In this document: positions 38,203 through 46,453 of the stretch, one piece after another
Layout: every line of letters starts with the position of its first letter
Position numbering within the stretch: the first letter of the stretch is position 1
Origin: Raskinella chloraquaticus (SeqCode)
GTDB taxonomy: Bacteria; Pseudomonadota; Alphaproteobacteria; Rhizobiales; UBA4765
DNA length: 64,000 nt
Assembly: GCA_002365175.1 (NCBI GenBank)
Contig: DEZK01000019.1
Location: forward strand, 143,990 to 207,989
Direction of reading: 5' to 3'
The notes under the pieces: model-generated
The model's input: only the letters and a program-made list of their open reading frames with translations
Database searches by the model: none
Told to the model about the DNA's origin: nothing
Position numbers and translations under genes: made by a program

Positions 38203-39030
38203 ATGACGACACCCTGCATCATCACCGTCGCCATCACCGGCTCGCTGCCAACCAAGAAGGACAATCCCGCCGTCCCCATTTCGGTCGCCGAACAGATTGA
38301 CTCGACCCACGCTGCCTTCGAGGCCGGCGCCACGCTTGTTCACGCCCATGTGCGCAATGACGACCAGACGCCGACCTCCGACCCCGAGCGCTTCGCCCGC
38401 CTGCAGGAGGGTCTGAAGAAGCACTGCCCCGGCATCATCATCCAGTTCTCGACCGGCGGGCGCTCGGGCGCAGGCCGCGAGCGCGGCGGCATGCTGCCAC
38501 TGCAACCCGACATGGCCTCTCTCTCCACCGGCTCGGTCAATTTTCCGACCCGCGTTTACGAAAACAGCCCCGAGCTTGTCGACTGGCTCGCCGCCGAGAT
38601 GAAAACCTACAACGTCAAACCGGAGATCGAAGCCTTTGACCTGTCGATGATCTTCAAGGCGGTTGAAATGAGCCGGTCAGGCGCCATCCCCGGTCGGCTC
38701 CACGTGCAATTCGTCATGGGGGTAAAAAATGCCATGCCGGTTGATCGCGCCTCGTTCGATTTCTTCATATCGACACTGAAGCGGCTGGCGCCTGAGGCCA
38801 CCTGGACAGGGGCTGGCATCGGCAAGGACCAGCTGACGCTCAATCACTGGTCGCTCGCCGCCGGCGGCCATTGCCGCACCGGGCTTGAGGATAATGTGCG
38901 CATGGATCGCGACACGCTGGCCCCCTCCAACGCGGCGCTCGTCAAACGGGTGGCCGACCTGTGCACCCAATATGGCCGTCATCCGGCAAGCGTTGCCGAA
39001 GCGCGCGCCATCATGGGCTTGGCGAACTGA
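38203..39030 (+). CDS. Beta-keto acid cleavage enzyme (BKACE, DUF849 family)
   Basis: BKACE enzymes condense a beta-keto acid with acetyl-CoA to give acetoacetate plus a new CoA ester; the founding member is 3-keto-5-aminohexanoate cleavage enzyme Kce. Zinc ligands are His47 and His49 (VHAHVR) and Glu229 (GLEDNVRM). FSTGGRSGAGRERGGM and FVMGVKNAMPVD form the active-site walls. The length, 275 residues, is typical. Being co-directional with pcaHG suggests the substrate is a beta-keto acid of aromatic catabolism such as beta-ketoadipate, but that is inferred. It overlaps the convergent VOC gene by 20 bases at the 3' end. Confidence 0.88.
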   Translation: MTTPCIITVAITGSLPTKKDNPAVPISVAEQIDSTHAAFEAGATLVHAHVRNDDQTPTSDPERFARLQEGLKKHCPGIIIQFSTGGRSGAGRERGGMLPLQPDMASLSTGSVNFPTRVYENSPELVDWLAAEMKTYNVKPEIEAFDLSMIFKAVEMSRSGAIPGRLHVQFVMGVKNAMPVDRASFDFFISTLKRLAPEATWTGAGIGKDQLTLNHWSLAAGGHCRTGLEDNVRMDRDTLAPSNAALVKRVADLCTQYGRHPASVAEARAIMGLAN

Positions 39031-39850
39031 TCGCAAAGGCCAGCCCGGCTGGATCCTTGAGGCGGATGAGGCCATCGGCGTCAGCCTTGGACCTTGCCTG
39101 GAAGGCAGCCATGACAGCCTTGTCACTCACCCTGATCTCGACCTCGGCCAGACCGGTCATGCCCGACGACCGCGCCGGCGCGCCTGCCGACTGCCATTGA
39201 TTGGTGGCGATGTGGTGGTGATAGCCGCCAGCAGAATAGAAAACCCCGCCCGGCCGCCGGTCCATTTCCTGTAGTCCGAGCTGATCAACATAAAAGCTGC
39301 GGACCGCGTTGATATCGCCAACCCGCAAATGCACATGGCCGATGCGCGCTTCAGGCGGAAAACCGCGATGGGCCTCAGCAACCGCGCCAGCTGAAATCAC
39401 CCCTTCGACATCCATGCGCTCGGTCGTCATGTTGACGCCGCCATCGCGTCTTGGCCACTCATCGCGCGGTCGATCGGCATAGACCTCGATGCCATTGCCC
39501 TCGGGATCATCGAGGTAAAAAGCCTCGCTCACCCCGTGATCGGACGCGCCCGAAAATTCCGCCCCTCGCCCGTGCACGCCCGCAAACCAGCGGCCAAGGG
39601 CAGCCCGCGATGGCAACAGGAAAGCCGTATGGAACAGCCCGGCTGAGCGCGGCGATTCCGGTGTCGCCCTCGGGCTATGGTTGAGATGGAGATAGGCCTC
39701 GCCGCCCGATCCCAGCGATATGCGTCCATCATGCCTGTCAACAAGCTCAAGACCGATGATCTGCTGGTAGTAATCAGCAAGTCGAGGCGCGTCTTTGGCA
39801 TTGAAGGTAACGGCGCCGATGTGAAGCGGCGACTGATGCGATTGAAGCAT
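39011..39850 (-). CDS. VOC-family protein, extradiol-dioxygenase-like (CatE type)
   Basis: A 279-residue protein of two vicinal-oxygen-chelate domains. Domain 1 has HIGAVTF and ends DPEGNGIEVYADRP. Domain 2 carries the likely metal triad: GHVHLRVGD (first His), GGYHHHIATNQW (second His) and LAEVEIRV (Glu). This layout is that of Bacillus CatE-like catechol 2,3-dioxygenases and related glyoxalase-type proteins. Next to pcaHG and BKACE an aromatic-ring role is plausible. The stop codons of the two convergent genes overlap by 20 bases. Confidence 0.8.
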   Translation of the reverse strand: MLQSHQSPLHIGAVTFNAKDAPRLADYYQQIIGLELVDRHDGRISLGSGGEAYLHLNHSPRATPESPRSAGLFHTAFLLPSRAALGRWFAGVHGRGAEFSGASDHGVSEAFYLDDPEGNGIEVYADRPRDEWPRRDGGVNMTTERMDVEGVISAGAVAEAHRGFPPEARIGHVHLRVGDINAVRSFYVDQLGLQEMDRRPGGVFYSAGGYHHHIATNQWQSAGAPARSSGMTGLAEVEIRVSDKAVMAAFQARSKADADGLIRLKDPAGLAFAISSPSP

Positions 39851-39927
39851 GACGATTGACCTTGGTTGGGCGAAAATACCAAAGCAAGGAGCGCAGCGAT
39901 CACGCGCCGTGCTCCCTGCTGGTGCGC

Positions 39928-40353
39928 TCAGGCTGCCACTTTACGCAGCGATCCGGAAGCGCTCACAACATCCTGCAAGGCATAAGCGCCATTGCCGAGC
40001 ATCGCCTGGACAATCAAGGCCATCGTCCAGAACAGTGGAAACTCCCAGCCGCCATTGGCATTCGAGAAGAGCCAGCCATTGCTGGAATGAACCATGGTCG
40101 CACCGACGAGCAGCGGCAATGCGGCAAGCGCCACGTAGCGCACATAAAGGCCGGCGATCAGCATAACACCGCCCACCACCTCGATGGCGATGGCGTAATA
40201 GGCAAGCGCACCGGGAAAACCAATGCTCTCGAAGAACCCGACCGTACCGGGCACGGTGAAAACGAACAGTTTGAGCAAACCATGCGCCAGGAAAGTAACG
40301 CCAAGAGTGAGGCGAAGAAGCATTGCCGCTATGGCCTGTTGCGATATCGACAT
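39928..40353 (-). CDS. DoxX-family inner-membrane protein
   Basis: A 141-residue four-helix membrane protein typical of DoxX/YphA: RLTLGVTFLAHGLLKLF at the N-terminus, GFPGALAYYAIAIEVVGG, and a Trp-rich NGWLFSNANGGWEFPLF loop. Family members are linked to quinone-dependent redox or thiosulfate reactions, but most are unassigned. Of several in-frame starts the ATG at 40353 has AGGAG eight bases upstream. An 8-bp inverted repeat and a second TATCCC/GGGATA repeat lie upstream. Confidence 0.8.
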   Translation of the reverse strand: MSISQQAIAAMLLRLTLGVTFLAHGLLKLFVFTVPGTVGFFESIGFPGALAYYAIAIEVVGGVMLIAGLYVRYVALAALPLLVGATMVHSSNGWLFSNANGGWEFPLFWTMALIVQAMLGNGAYALQDVVSASGSLRKVAA

Positions 40354-40452
40354 GACATGAACTCCTGAAAGGGCAGACGCCTCACCAGGGAGGCGCATGA
40401 CCAGACAATAGGTCATATCCCTTCTGATGATTAGTGGGATAAAAATGCCGAT

Positions 40453-40475
40453 ATTATTTCTATAATGGAAATAAT
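40453..40475. promoter_or_regulatory. Inverted repeat ATTATTTC-N7-GAAATAAT upstream of the DoxX gene
   Basis: An 8-bp perfect inverted repeat with a 7-base spacer (TATAATG) lies 100 bases upstream of the DoxX start and 20 bases beyond the stop of the amidohydrolase gene. A second, wider repeat (TATCCC at 40416-40421, GGGATA at 40436-40441) sits between. Both are candidate operators; no adjacent regulator gene is visible. It is too AT-rich to be a likely terminator for the amidohydrolase. Confidence 0.4.
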
Positions 40476-40494
40476 ACACGCGCCAGACTTGCCC

Positions 40495-41775
40495 TCACCG
40501 TACCGAGAAGGGGGATTGATAAGGCCGCCCGTAAGGAACCCCGCCGATCACCACGGTCACCGGCTTGAGCTGCACCTTGCCCTGCCGTTTGTTGTTGCGC
40601 GTATCAACGAACTCAACCGGCCCCTCGACCATCTCCAGCACCGAGACATCACCGGGCGCGCCGATCTGAAGAGTACCAAGCTTTGCGGTGCGATTGATGA
40701 TAGCGGCCGGCCTGGCGGTTGCCATCGTCACCACCTGTTCCAGCGAAAATCCCAGATTGAGGAATTTGCTCATGACCCAGGTGAGGTAAGGCATGCCGGG
40801 CGTGTTGGCTGAAAAAACATGCGCGTCGGATGAAATCGTATCGGGGCCCGCACCGCCCTGAATGGCAATGTCGGCGACCGTATAATCGAAACTGCCGCCA
40901 CCATGACCGACATCAAAGATGACGCCGCGCTGCTTGGCAGCAAGGGCTGCCGGCAACAGCTTGCCGTCTTGCACGATATTGGTGAAGACGTTCGACAGGT
41001 TCGGCGCACCCGAATAGGAATGCGTCAGCACGTCGCCAGGACGCAGCAGATCAAGAATATCCGACATCAGCTGAGCGGTATCGACCCCGCCGATATGGCA
41101 CATGATCCTGGCCGGCGTGCCGGAACGCTCACAGGCAAGCATCGCCCGCTTCAGCGGCTCGGTACCATGCTTGGCGATGACATTTTCCGACATGCGCACT
41201 TTAACCCCAAGCGCGATATCAGCGTTTTCAGCCACCGTCTTGGCGCAGGCATCGACCTGCGCGAAATCGATATTGTAAAGTTCTGCCACCGGAAACGGAG
41301 TGAGACCAACATTGGCGATGTGGACGAAGGCATAAAGCCTGGTGCGCGTCTGCGGTACGACATAGCGACGGAAGGCCGCGAAATTATTGGCGCCCGCATC
41401 GCCCGCCGACACCATCGTGGTCGTTGCCTGAAACGGGATGAGTTCGTCAGCCGGAATGCCGATCGCCGAGCCATAGGGATAGACATGGGCGTGGAGATCG
41501 ATCAGGCCAGGGATGACGAGCTTGCCCGAGACATCCATCACCTTGAGCGCGCGCTCGGCGGGAATGGATGCCTCGATCGCTTCGATCACCCCATAGCGGA
41601 TACCGATATCGCGTTTGCCTTTGAGATTCTGGCTGGGGTCGAGCACATCGCCGCCTTTGACGATGAGATCGAATTTGTCGTTTGGTCCGATCGCCGCGCG
41701 GGCGGCCCCACCAACGCCGATGGCGGCGATTGAAGCTGTTGAATGGGCGAGAAAGTCCCGGCGCGACCACTGCAT
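40495..41775 (-). CDS. Exported amidohydrolase/deacetylase-family metallohydrolase
   Basis: A 426-residue amidohydrolase-superfamily protein with a Tat-type N-terminus (WSRRDFLAHSTASIAAIG). Metal-site motifs: DLHAHVY (HxH, near 90), the carbamylated-Lys position in LGVKVRM, MCHIGG, THSYSG and SSDAHVFS (Asp, near 300). It matches the amidohydrolase/deacetylase (EF0837/D-aminoacylase-like) group; N-acyl-amino acid, hydantoin-like or similar substrates are possible. The frame opens at 41805, but the ATG at 41775 begins the signal. No Tat genes are in the window. Confidence 0.85.
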   Translation of the reverse strand: MQWSRRDFLAHSTASIAAIGVGGAARAAIGPNDKFDLIVKGGDVLDPSQNLKGKRDIGIRYGVIEAIEASIPAERALKVMDVSGKLVIPGLIDLHAHVYPYGSAIGIPADELIPFQATTTMVSAGDAGANNFAAFRRYVVPQTRTRLYAFVHIANVGLTPFPVAELYNIDFAQVDACAKTVAENADIALGVKVRMSENVIAKHGTEPLKRAMLACERSGTPARIMCHIGGVDTAQLMSDILDLLRPGDVLTHSYSGAPNLSNVFTNIVQDGKLLPAALAAKQRGVIFDVGHGGGSFDYTVADIAIQGGAGPDTISSDAHVFSANTPGMPYLTWVMSKFLNLGFSLEQVVTMATARPAAIINRTAKLGTLQIGAPGDVSVLEMVEGPVEFVDTRNNKRQGKVQLKPVTVVIGGVPYGRPYQSPFSVR

Positions 41776-41881
41776 GCTATCCTCCCGCTTTATGTCGAGT
41801 TGCACGCAGGCTGCGCCCTCTCTTCATCTGCGGTCAAGACAGTAGGGATGTCCTATCCGCCCTGCGCGATTTGACGCACGC

Positions 41882-42322
41882 TTATTCCCCCCGCACCTTG
41901 CCGCGCAGGCTCTTGACCGACCCGCGCTGCTGCTTGGTGCGGATGCGCTCTTCCTTCGCTCCCTTCGGCACTTTGGTGGGCCTGCGCCGCTTGGGCGCGA
42001 CCGCTGCCTTGCCGATCAACTCCAAAAGCCTGTCGATCGCATCCTGCCGGTTGCGTTCCTGGCTACGATAGCTGTGTGCCCGAATGACCACGACACCGTC
42101 ATTGGTGAGCCGACTGCCGGCCAGTTTCTGCAGGCGGATCGAGACATCGTTGGTCAGGCTGCGCGAGCGCCGCGCATCGAACCGCAACTCGATGGCCGTT
42201 GCCACCTTGTTGACATTCTGCCCACCCGGCCCGGCTGCCGCGCGCAAGGGGGTAAACACAAGCTCAGCCTCGTCGAGAAGGATCGACGGCGTGACGACAA
42301 GGCCGGGCGCACCATCAACCAT
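41882..42322 (-). CDS. arfB: Alternative ribosome-rescue peptidyl-tRNA hydrolase ArfB
   Basis: ArfB frees stalled ribosomes lacking a stop codon by hydrolysing peptidyl-tRNA. The 146-residue protein has the catalytic GGQ in RAAAGPGGQNVNKV (near 33), a release-factor domain-3 fold, and a basic, disordered C-terminal tail (PKRRRPTKVPKGAKEER) that inserts in the mRNA channel. It is six bases upstream of the gene for the periplasmic PheC-like protein's stop, same strand. Confidence 0.93.
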   Translation of the reverse strand: MVDGAPGLVVTPSILLDEAELVFTPLRAAAGPGGQNVNKVATAIELRFDARRSRSLTNDVSIRLQKLAGSRLTNDGVVVIRAHSYRSQERNRQDAIDRLLELIGKAAVAPKRRRPTKVPKGAKEERIRTKQQRGSVKSLRGKVRGE

Positions 42323-42328
42323 GACCCC

Positions 42329-43096
42329 TCATTCCACCCATTTGGAAAAGAGCTTCGCGTAGGCTCCCATCTCGCGCATCTGATGCAGCCACTGATCGAC
42401 AAAGAGCTTCAGCGCATAATCGCGTCGCATCATGTAGGCCTTCTCGGAAAAATCGAACGGCTTGTCGGGATGGAGGGCGCAGAGCTCGGGACGCAGCTTC
42501 TGCTGTAGCCTCGTCTCCACCGCATCCGTGATCATCACATCGGCCCGACCCTGCACGATCTCATCGAAGATTGTCGTATTGTCGGGGTGCACACGGATGG
42601 GCGCCGTCTTGATGTTGGCGCGCGCGAAGCGTTCATTAGTGCCCCCGGGATTGACGACCACCCGCACTTCCGGCTTGTCGATATCCTTGATTTCGGCGAA
42701 GCGCTCCTTGTCGACGCAGCGCGCAATCGGCGTTTTGCCATCACGCAGCAAGGGGGTCGAGAAATAGGCCTTCTTCTGGCGATCAAGCGTGATCGACACC
42801 CCGCCCACCGCAATATCGAAGGCGCCCGCTTCCAGGTCTGCCAGCATCTTGCCCCAGGCCGTGGGCACGATCTCCAGCTTGACGCCAAGCGCCTTGGCCA
42901 GCGCCTCAGCCATATCGACATCGAGCCCTTCATATGCGCCGCTGGTCTTGCTCTTTTCGCTGAAGGGCTTGTAATCCCCCGTCATGCCGACTTTGAGCGT
43001 GCCTCGCGCAATAATCTCATCGAGCAGGGCTGAATCAGCCCGCGCCGCCGGTATAGCCGCCGCGATCAACCCGAGCGCCAGCCACAAGACCCGCAT
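42329..43096 (-). CDS. Periplasmic PheC-like protein (cyclohexadienyl dehydratase or solute-binding protein)
   Basis: After a signal peptide (MRVLWLALGLIAAAIPAARA) comes a family-3 solute-binding fold with GTLKVGMTGDYKPFSE, DIAVGGVSITLDRQKKA, DGKTPIARCVDKERF, VVNPGGTNERFARA and LCALHPDKPFDFSEKAY. These stretches are strikingly like Pseudomonas PheC, the periplasmic cyclohexadienyl/arogenate dehydratase that evolved from a binding protein. The TDAVETRL segment keeps a Glu at the expected catalytic place. No ABC permease or ATPase is adjacent, which favours an enzyme over a transporter component. The start at 43096 has AAGGAGG upstream. Confidence 0.75.
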   Translation of the reverse strand: MRVLWLALGLIAAAIPAARADSALLDEIIARGTLKVGMTGDYKPFSEKSKTSGAYEGLDVDMAEALAKALGVKLEIVPTAWGKMLADLEAGAFDIAVGGVSITLDRQKKAYFSTPLLRDGKTPIARCVDKERFAEIKDIDKPEVRVVVNPGGTNERFARANIKTAPIRVHPDNTTIFDEIVQGRADVMITDAVETRLQQKLRPELCALHPDKPFDFSEKAYMMRRDYALKLFVDQWLHQMREMGAYAKLFSKWVE

Positions 43097-43191
43097 TCTT
43101 TCCTCCTTGCAGCGCCATTTTCGCGCCATCATACCGCCCATAACACCTTCCAGCCTCTATCAATGCGCCCGAACCCGGCGCAGCGGAGACG

Positions 43192-43935
43192 ATGATGGCA
43201 AACTTTTCAGAACTGCGCACCCGCTTCATGCTGATGATCGCTTTGGCGATCGCAGCCGCTTGCTCCACCACATCTCTCCACGCCGCCGATGGCGCCGAAC
43301 CGGCCCGCCTGTCATTGACAGGCCGGGGCGAAGCGCATGCCACGCCCGACATCGCCACCATTACCATCGGCGTCGTGACCCAGGGAGCCAACGCCCGTGA
43401 CGCCGCCCAGGCCAACAACCGCGCCATGAACGAGGCCGTCAACAGCCTCAAGGCTGGCGGTATCGAGGCGCGTGATTTGCAAACCTCGAATTATACCATT
43501 CAGCCTCTCTATACGTCTGATCCCAACCGCTCCACCACGCCGCGCATCGCCAGCTATCGCGCCACCAACACGCTCATCGTGCAGATACGCGATCTCACCA
43601 AGGTAGGCGACCTGCTCGAGCGGGCCGTTTCGCTCGGCGCCAATACCGTCAGCGGGCCGAATTTTTCGTTGGCCGACCCGGAGATGAAACGCAACGAGGC
43701 GCGCAAGGCAGCAATGGCGGATGCCCTCGCGCGCGCTAGACTCTACGCTGAAGGGTTGGGTTTTCGCCTTGGGCGTGTGTTGATGGTCCGTGAGGGTGAA
43801 ACTTTTGCCCGCGCCCGCCCCTTATCAGCCGAAGTGCGCGCTGCCGCTTCGCCCGCCCCTCCCCCCATCGAGGCCGGCGAAAGCACGATTTCCGCAAATG
43901 TCAGCGTCGATTGGGAAATCCTGCCGCCTCAATAG
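43192..43935 (+). CDS. SIMPL-domain (DUF541) periplasmic protein
   Basis: A 247-residue exported protein. The N-terminus is a signal peptide ending near SLHAADG; the rest is a SIMPL/DUF541 domain with LTGRGEAHATPDIATI, TSNYTIQPLY, a central long helix (MKRNEARKAAMADALARA) and a C-terminal VSVDWEI. The family resembles oxidative-stress-protective outer-membrane/periplasmic proteins (BP26-like) that oligomerise. The function here is unknown. Tandem ATG codons at 43192 and 43195. It is divergent from the PheC-like gene. Confidence 0.85.
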   Translation: MMANFSELRTRFMLMIALAIAAACSTTSLHAADGAEPARLSLTGRGEAHATPDIATITIGVVTQGANARDAAQANNRAMNEAVNSLKAGGIEARDLQTSNYTIQPLYTSDPNRSTTPRIASYRATNTLIVQIRDLTKVGDLLERAVSLGANTVSGPNFSLADPEMKRNEARKAAMADALARARLYAEGLGFRLGRVLMVREGETFARARPLSAEVRAAASPAPPPIEAGESTISANVSVDWEILPPQ

Positions 43936-44109
43936 GCTGACAATCGAGTTTTCCTGTCAATATAGCACTCATCAGCGCCAGATATTACCATAGAAGGGAC
44001 TTGCCATCCCCTGAATTTTGCCATATTGCGCTGCACAATAATCGTATTCATCAAGGTTGGATCAACTGTTAGATCAATACCTTCCCTCTCCTCTCCAGGA
44101 CATTTCCAG

Positions 44110-44481
44110 ATGACATATCCTAATCGCGCTACCTTGCGCGCACTCGGTATTTTGCTTGCCACCAGTTGCTCGATGTTTTCTTTTGCCTCTCAAGCAAAAC
44201 AGGTTGGCGTTGCCTCCTACTATGGCGCCGAGCTTCATGGGCATCGGACCGCCTCGGGCGCCCGTTTCAACCGCCACGCCATGACGGCTGCCCATCGCAC
44301 CCTGCCCTTCGGGACCCAATTGCGTGTCACCAACCTGTCAAACGGCAAAAGCGTCGTCGTGCGCATCAATGATCGCGGCCCCTTCGTGCGCCGCCGCGTG
44401 CTTGATGTGAGCGAGGCCGCCGCCCGCCAACTCGGCTTTATCGCCCGCGGCACTGCGAAAATCGCGTACGAGGCGCTTTGA
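44110..44481 (+). CDS. RlpA-like septal lytic transglycosylase family protein
   Basis: A 123-residue protein with a signal peptide (ALGILLATSCSMFSFASQA) and a double-psi beta-barrel domain: GVASYYGAELHG, TASGARFNRHAMTAAHRTLP, VRINDRGPFVRRRVLDVS with the catalytic-type Asp. RlpA cuts peptidoglycan strands lacking stem peptides. No SPOR domain is present, so septal targeting is not evident. The ATG is at 44110; longer frames upstream are not conserved-looking. A Cys at the signal end (near 19) could alternatively be a lipobox. Confidence 0.85.
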   Translation: MTYPNRATLRALGILLATSCSMFSFASQAKQVGVASYYGAELHGHRTASGARFNRHAMTAAHRTLPFGTQLRVTNLSNGKSVVVRINDRGPFVRRRVLDVSEAAARQLGFIARGTAKIAYEAL

Positions 44482-44529
44482 CAGCGGGGCGTCGCGGGAT
44501 TACCGCTGCAAGCTTGCAGCGGGTGCCCC

Positions 44530-45141
44530 ATGCCAAAAACCGATACGCTCTTCGTCACCAAACTCTATGCGGCCCGCTCTGGTTCAGCCGCCACCCTGGC
44601 TGATCTTGAAACAGCCTGTCGCCAGCTCGCCGTAGATGACGAGGCGGGGCGGGCGTGGTGCCTGGCTCACGCCTATCCGGGCTACACCTCTTACGGGTCG
44701 CTGAACGATCTGCCATGGCGCTTTTCTGTGGTGAAATCGCTGGTGCGTTCGCTTGATCGTCACGTGGCGCGGTTTGCTGATGAGGTCGGTTTTGATCTGG
44801 GCGAGCACCCGCTCGTCCTCGACAGCCTGTGGGTGAATGTTCTTGATCCCGGCGGCTTCCATGCCGGCCATATTCATCCGAATTCTGTCGTCAGCGGCAC
44901 GTTTTATGTCACATCGCCAGAAGGCGCCGGCACGATCCGTTTCGAGGACCCGCGCCTGCCGGCGATGATGGCGGCCCCGCCGCGCCGCAAGGACGCCGGC
45001 ACTGACATGCGAAGCTTCATCGAGCGCGAGCCCAGACCAGGCTCATTGCTGCTGTGGGAAAGCTGGCTGCGCCATGAGGTGCGCCCCAACCGCGCGAGCG
45101 CCGAGCGCATCTCCATCAGCTTCAATTACCGCTGGCGCTGA
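44530..45141 (+). CDS. Putative 2-oxoglutarate/Fe(II)-dependent oxygenase
   Basis: A 203-residue cupin-fold protein with DSLWVNVLDPGGFHAGHIHPNS and, 60 residues later, LLWESWLRHEVRPNRASAERIS. The jelly-roll H-x-D/H ... H plus Arg pattern fits the TIGR02466-type 2OG oxygenases: the His of the HxH-like segment near 117, a distal His in RHEVRP, and the Arg binding 2-oxoglutarate. The substrate is unknown. The start is the ATG at 44530, 48 bases after the rlpA-like stop. Confidence 0.72.
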   Translation: MPKTDTLFVTKLYAARSGSAATLADLETACRQLAVDDEAGRAWCLAHAYPGYTSYGSLNDLPWRFSVVKSLVRSLDRHVARFADEVGFDLGEHPLVLDSLWVNVLDPGGFHAGHIHPNSVVSGTFYVTSPEGAGTIRFEDPRLPAMMAAPPRRKDAGTDMRSFIEREPRPGSLLLWESWLRHEVRPNRASAERISISFNYRWR

Positions 45142-45148
45142 GCCGACC

Positions 45149-46375
45149 TCAGGCTGTCTGCAATTGGGTAGCCTGCCGGCGGCGCCACAGCAGCCAGGCG
45201 ACGATAGCGAGATTGACGCCGTTCCACGCCGCCCCGTTGAGAAAGGCCAGCCGGTAGGAAAACGTCAGGTCGAAAATAACGCCCGACATATAGCCGCCGA
45301 CCGCCATGCCGGCGATGGTCGCCGAAATGACGAAGCCGATGCGCTGCCCGGCCTCCTGCGGCGGCAGGAACTCCCGGCAGATGACCGCATACATCGGCAC
45401 GATGCCGCCCTGAAACAGGCCGAAAATGCCGGAGATGACATAAAGCGAGGTCAGTCCATCGAAATAGAGGTAGAGGACAAGGGCGATGCCCTGCATCAGC
45501 GATCCGATGACAAGCGTCGTCGAGCCGCCGATACGGTCAGCAAGAATACCTGAGGCGATGCGCGAGAAAATGCCAAGAAAAAGCATCAGCGACAGCATTT
45601 CAGCGCCACGCGCCACGCCGTAACCGAGGTCTCCGCAATAGGCGACAATATGCACTTGCGGCATCGACATGGCGACACAACAGGAAAAGCCGGCAATCAT
45701 CAGCAGGATCTGCAGCGCGCGCGGCGAAACGCCCAGATCAGCCCGCGCCGCTTCCGTGGCAGCCCTTGCCTCATCCATCACGCGCTGCGACGGTCGCCGG
45801 CGCACCAGCCATGACAGCGGCAGGATGAGCGCCGCAACCGCGATACCGATGCCGATATAGGTGCCGCGCCAACCGAAATGCGGAATTGAGGCCGTTATGA
45901 TCAGCGGCCACACCGTGCCGGCAAGGTAATTGCCGGAGGCGACGATGACGACAGCAAGCCCGCGCTTCCTGACAAACCAGTGCGAGATATCAGCCATCAT
46001 CGGCGCAAACCCGGCGCCAGCGCCGATACCAATGAGGATATGCAGCACAGAAAATCCGGTCACCCCCGGGACAAGCCCTGCCAGAACGAAACCCGTGCCC
46101 GAGGCAAGACTGGCAATGGCAATCGGCAGGACAATTCCAAACCGGTCCGACAGGCGGCCAAGCACGATGGTGCCGAAGGCAAATCCAACCATCGTCAGCG
46201 TATAGGGGAGAGATGCCTGGCCACGAGCGATGCCAAACTCGGCCTGAACCGCTGGCAGGACCACGATGATCGCCCACATGCCAACGCCCGAAATCGTCGA
46301 GATCACCAGCGCCAGCAGGAGACGCCAATAGGCGTAGGGGCTATCGGGCAGAGCTTCGGAACGCGCCATCATCAT
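45149..46375 (-). CDS. Major facilitator superfamily transporter
   Basis: A 408-residue 12-helix MFS carrier. The loop 2-3 motif is GRLSDRFGIVLP, with its equivalent in the second half near ASGILADRIGG. The N-terminal half has the oxalate/formate-like GVGMWAIIVVLP helix. Substrate not inferable; MFS proteins of this oxalate:formate/monocarboxylate-like type take up organic acids. The proline-racemase-family gene lies upstream on the same strand 78 bases away, so the pair may import and convert the same amino- or hydroxy-acid. Three tandem ATG codons at the start. Confidence 0.85.
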   Translation of the reverse strand: MMMARSEALPDSPYAYWRLLLALVISTISGVGMWAIIVVLPAVQAEFGIARGQASLPYTLTMVGFAFGTIVLGRLSDRFGIVLPIAIASLASGTGFVLAGLVPGVTGFSVLHILIGIGAGAGFAPMMADISHWFVRKRGLAVVIVASGNYLAGTVWPLIITASIPHFGWRGTYIGIGIAVAALILPLSWLVRRRPSQRVMDEARAATEAARADLGVSPRALQILLMIAGFSCCVAMSMPQVHIVAYCGDLGYGVARGAEMLSLMLFLGIFSRIASGILADRIGGSTTLVIGSLMQGIALVLYLYFDGLTSLYVISGIFGLFQGGIVPMYAVICREFLPPQEAGQRIGFVISATIAGMAVGGYMSGVIFDLTFSYRLAFLNGAAWNGVNLAIVAWLLWRRRQATQLQTA

Positions 46376-46453
46376 GGCAGCACCATCATCAGCCGCCCTC
46401 GTGAAGTCAATCGCCCCGGCCGCGATGCAGTCATGCAGTCGGCAGGGTGAGCG

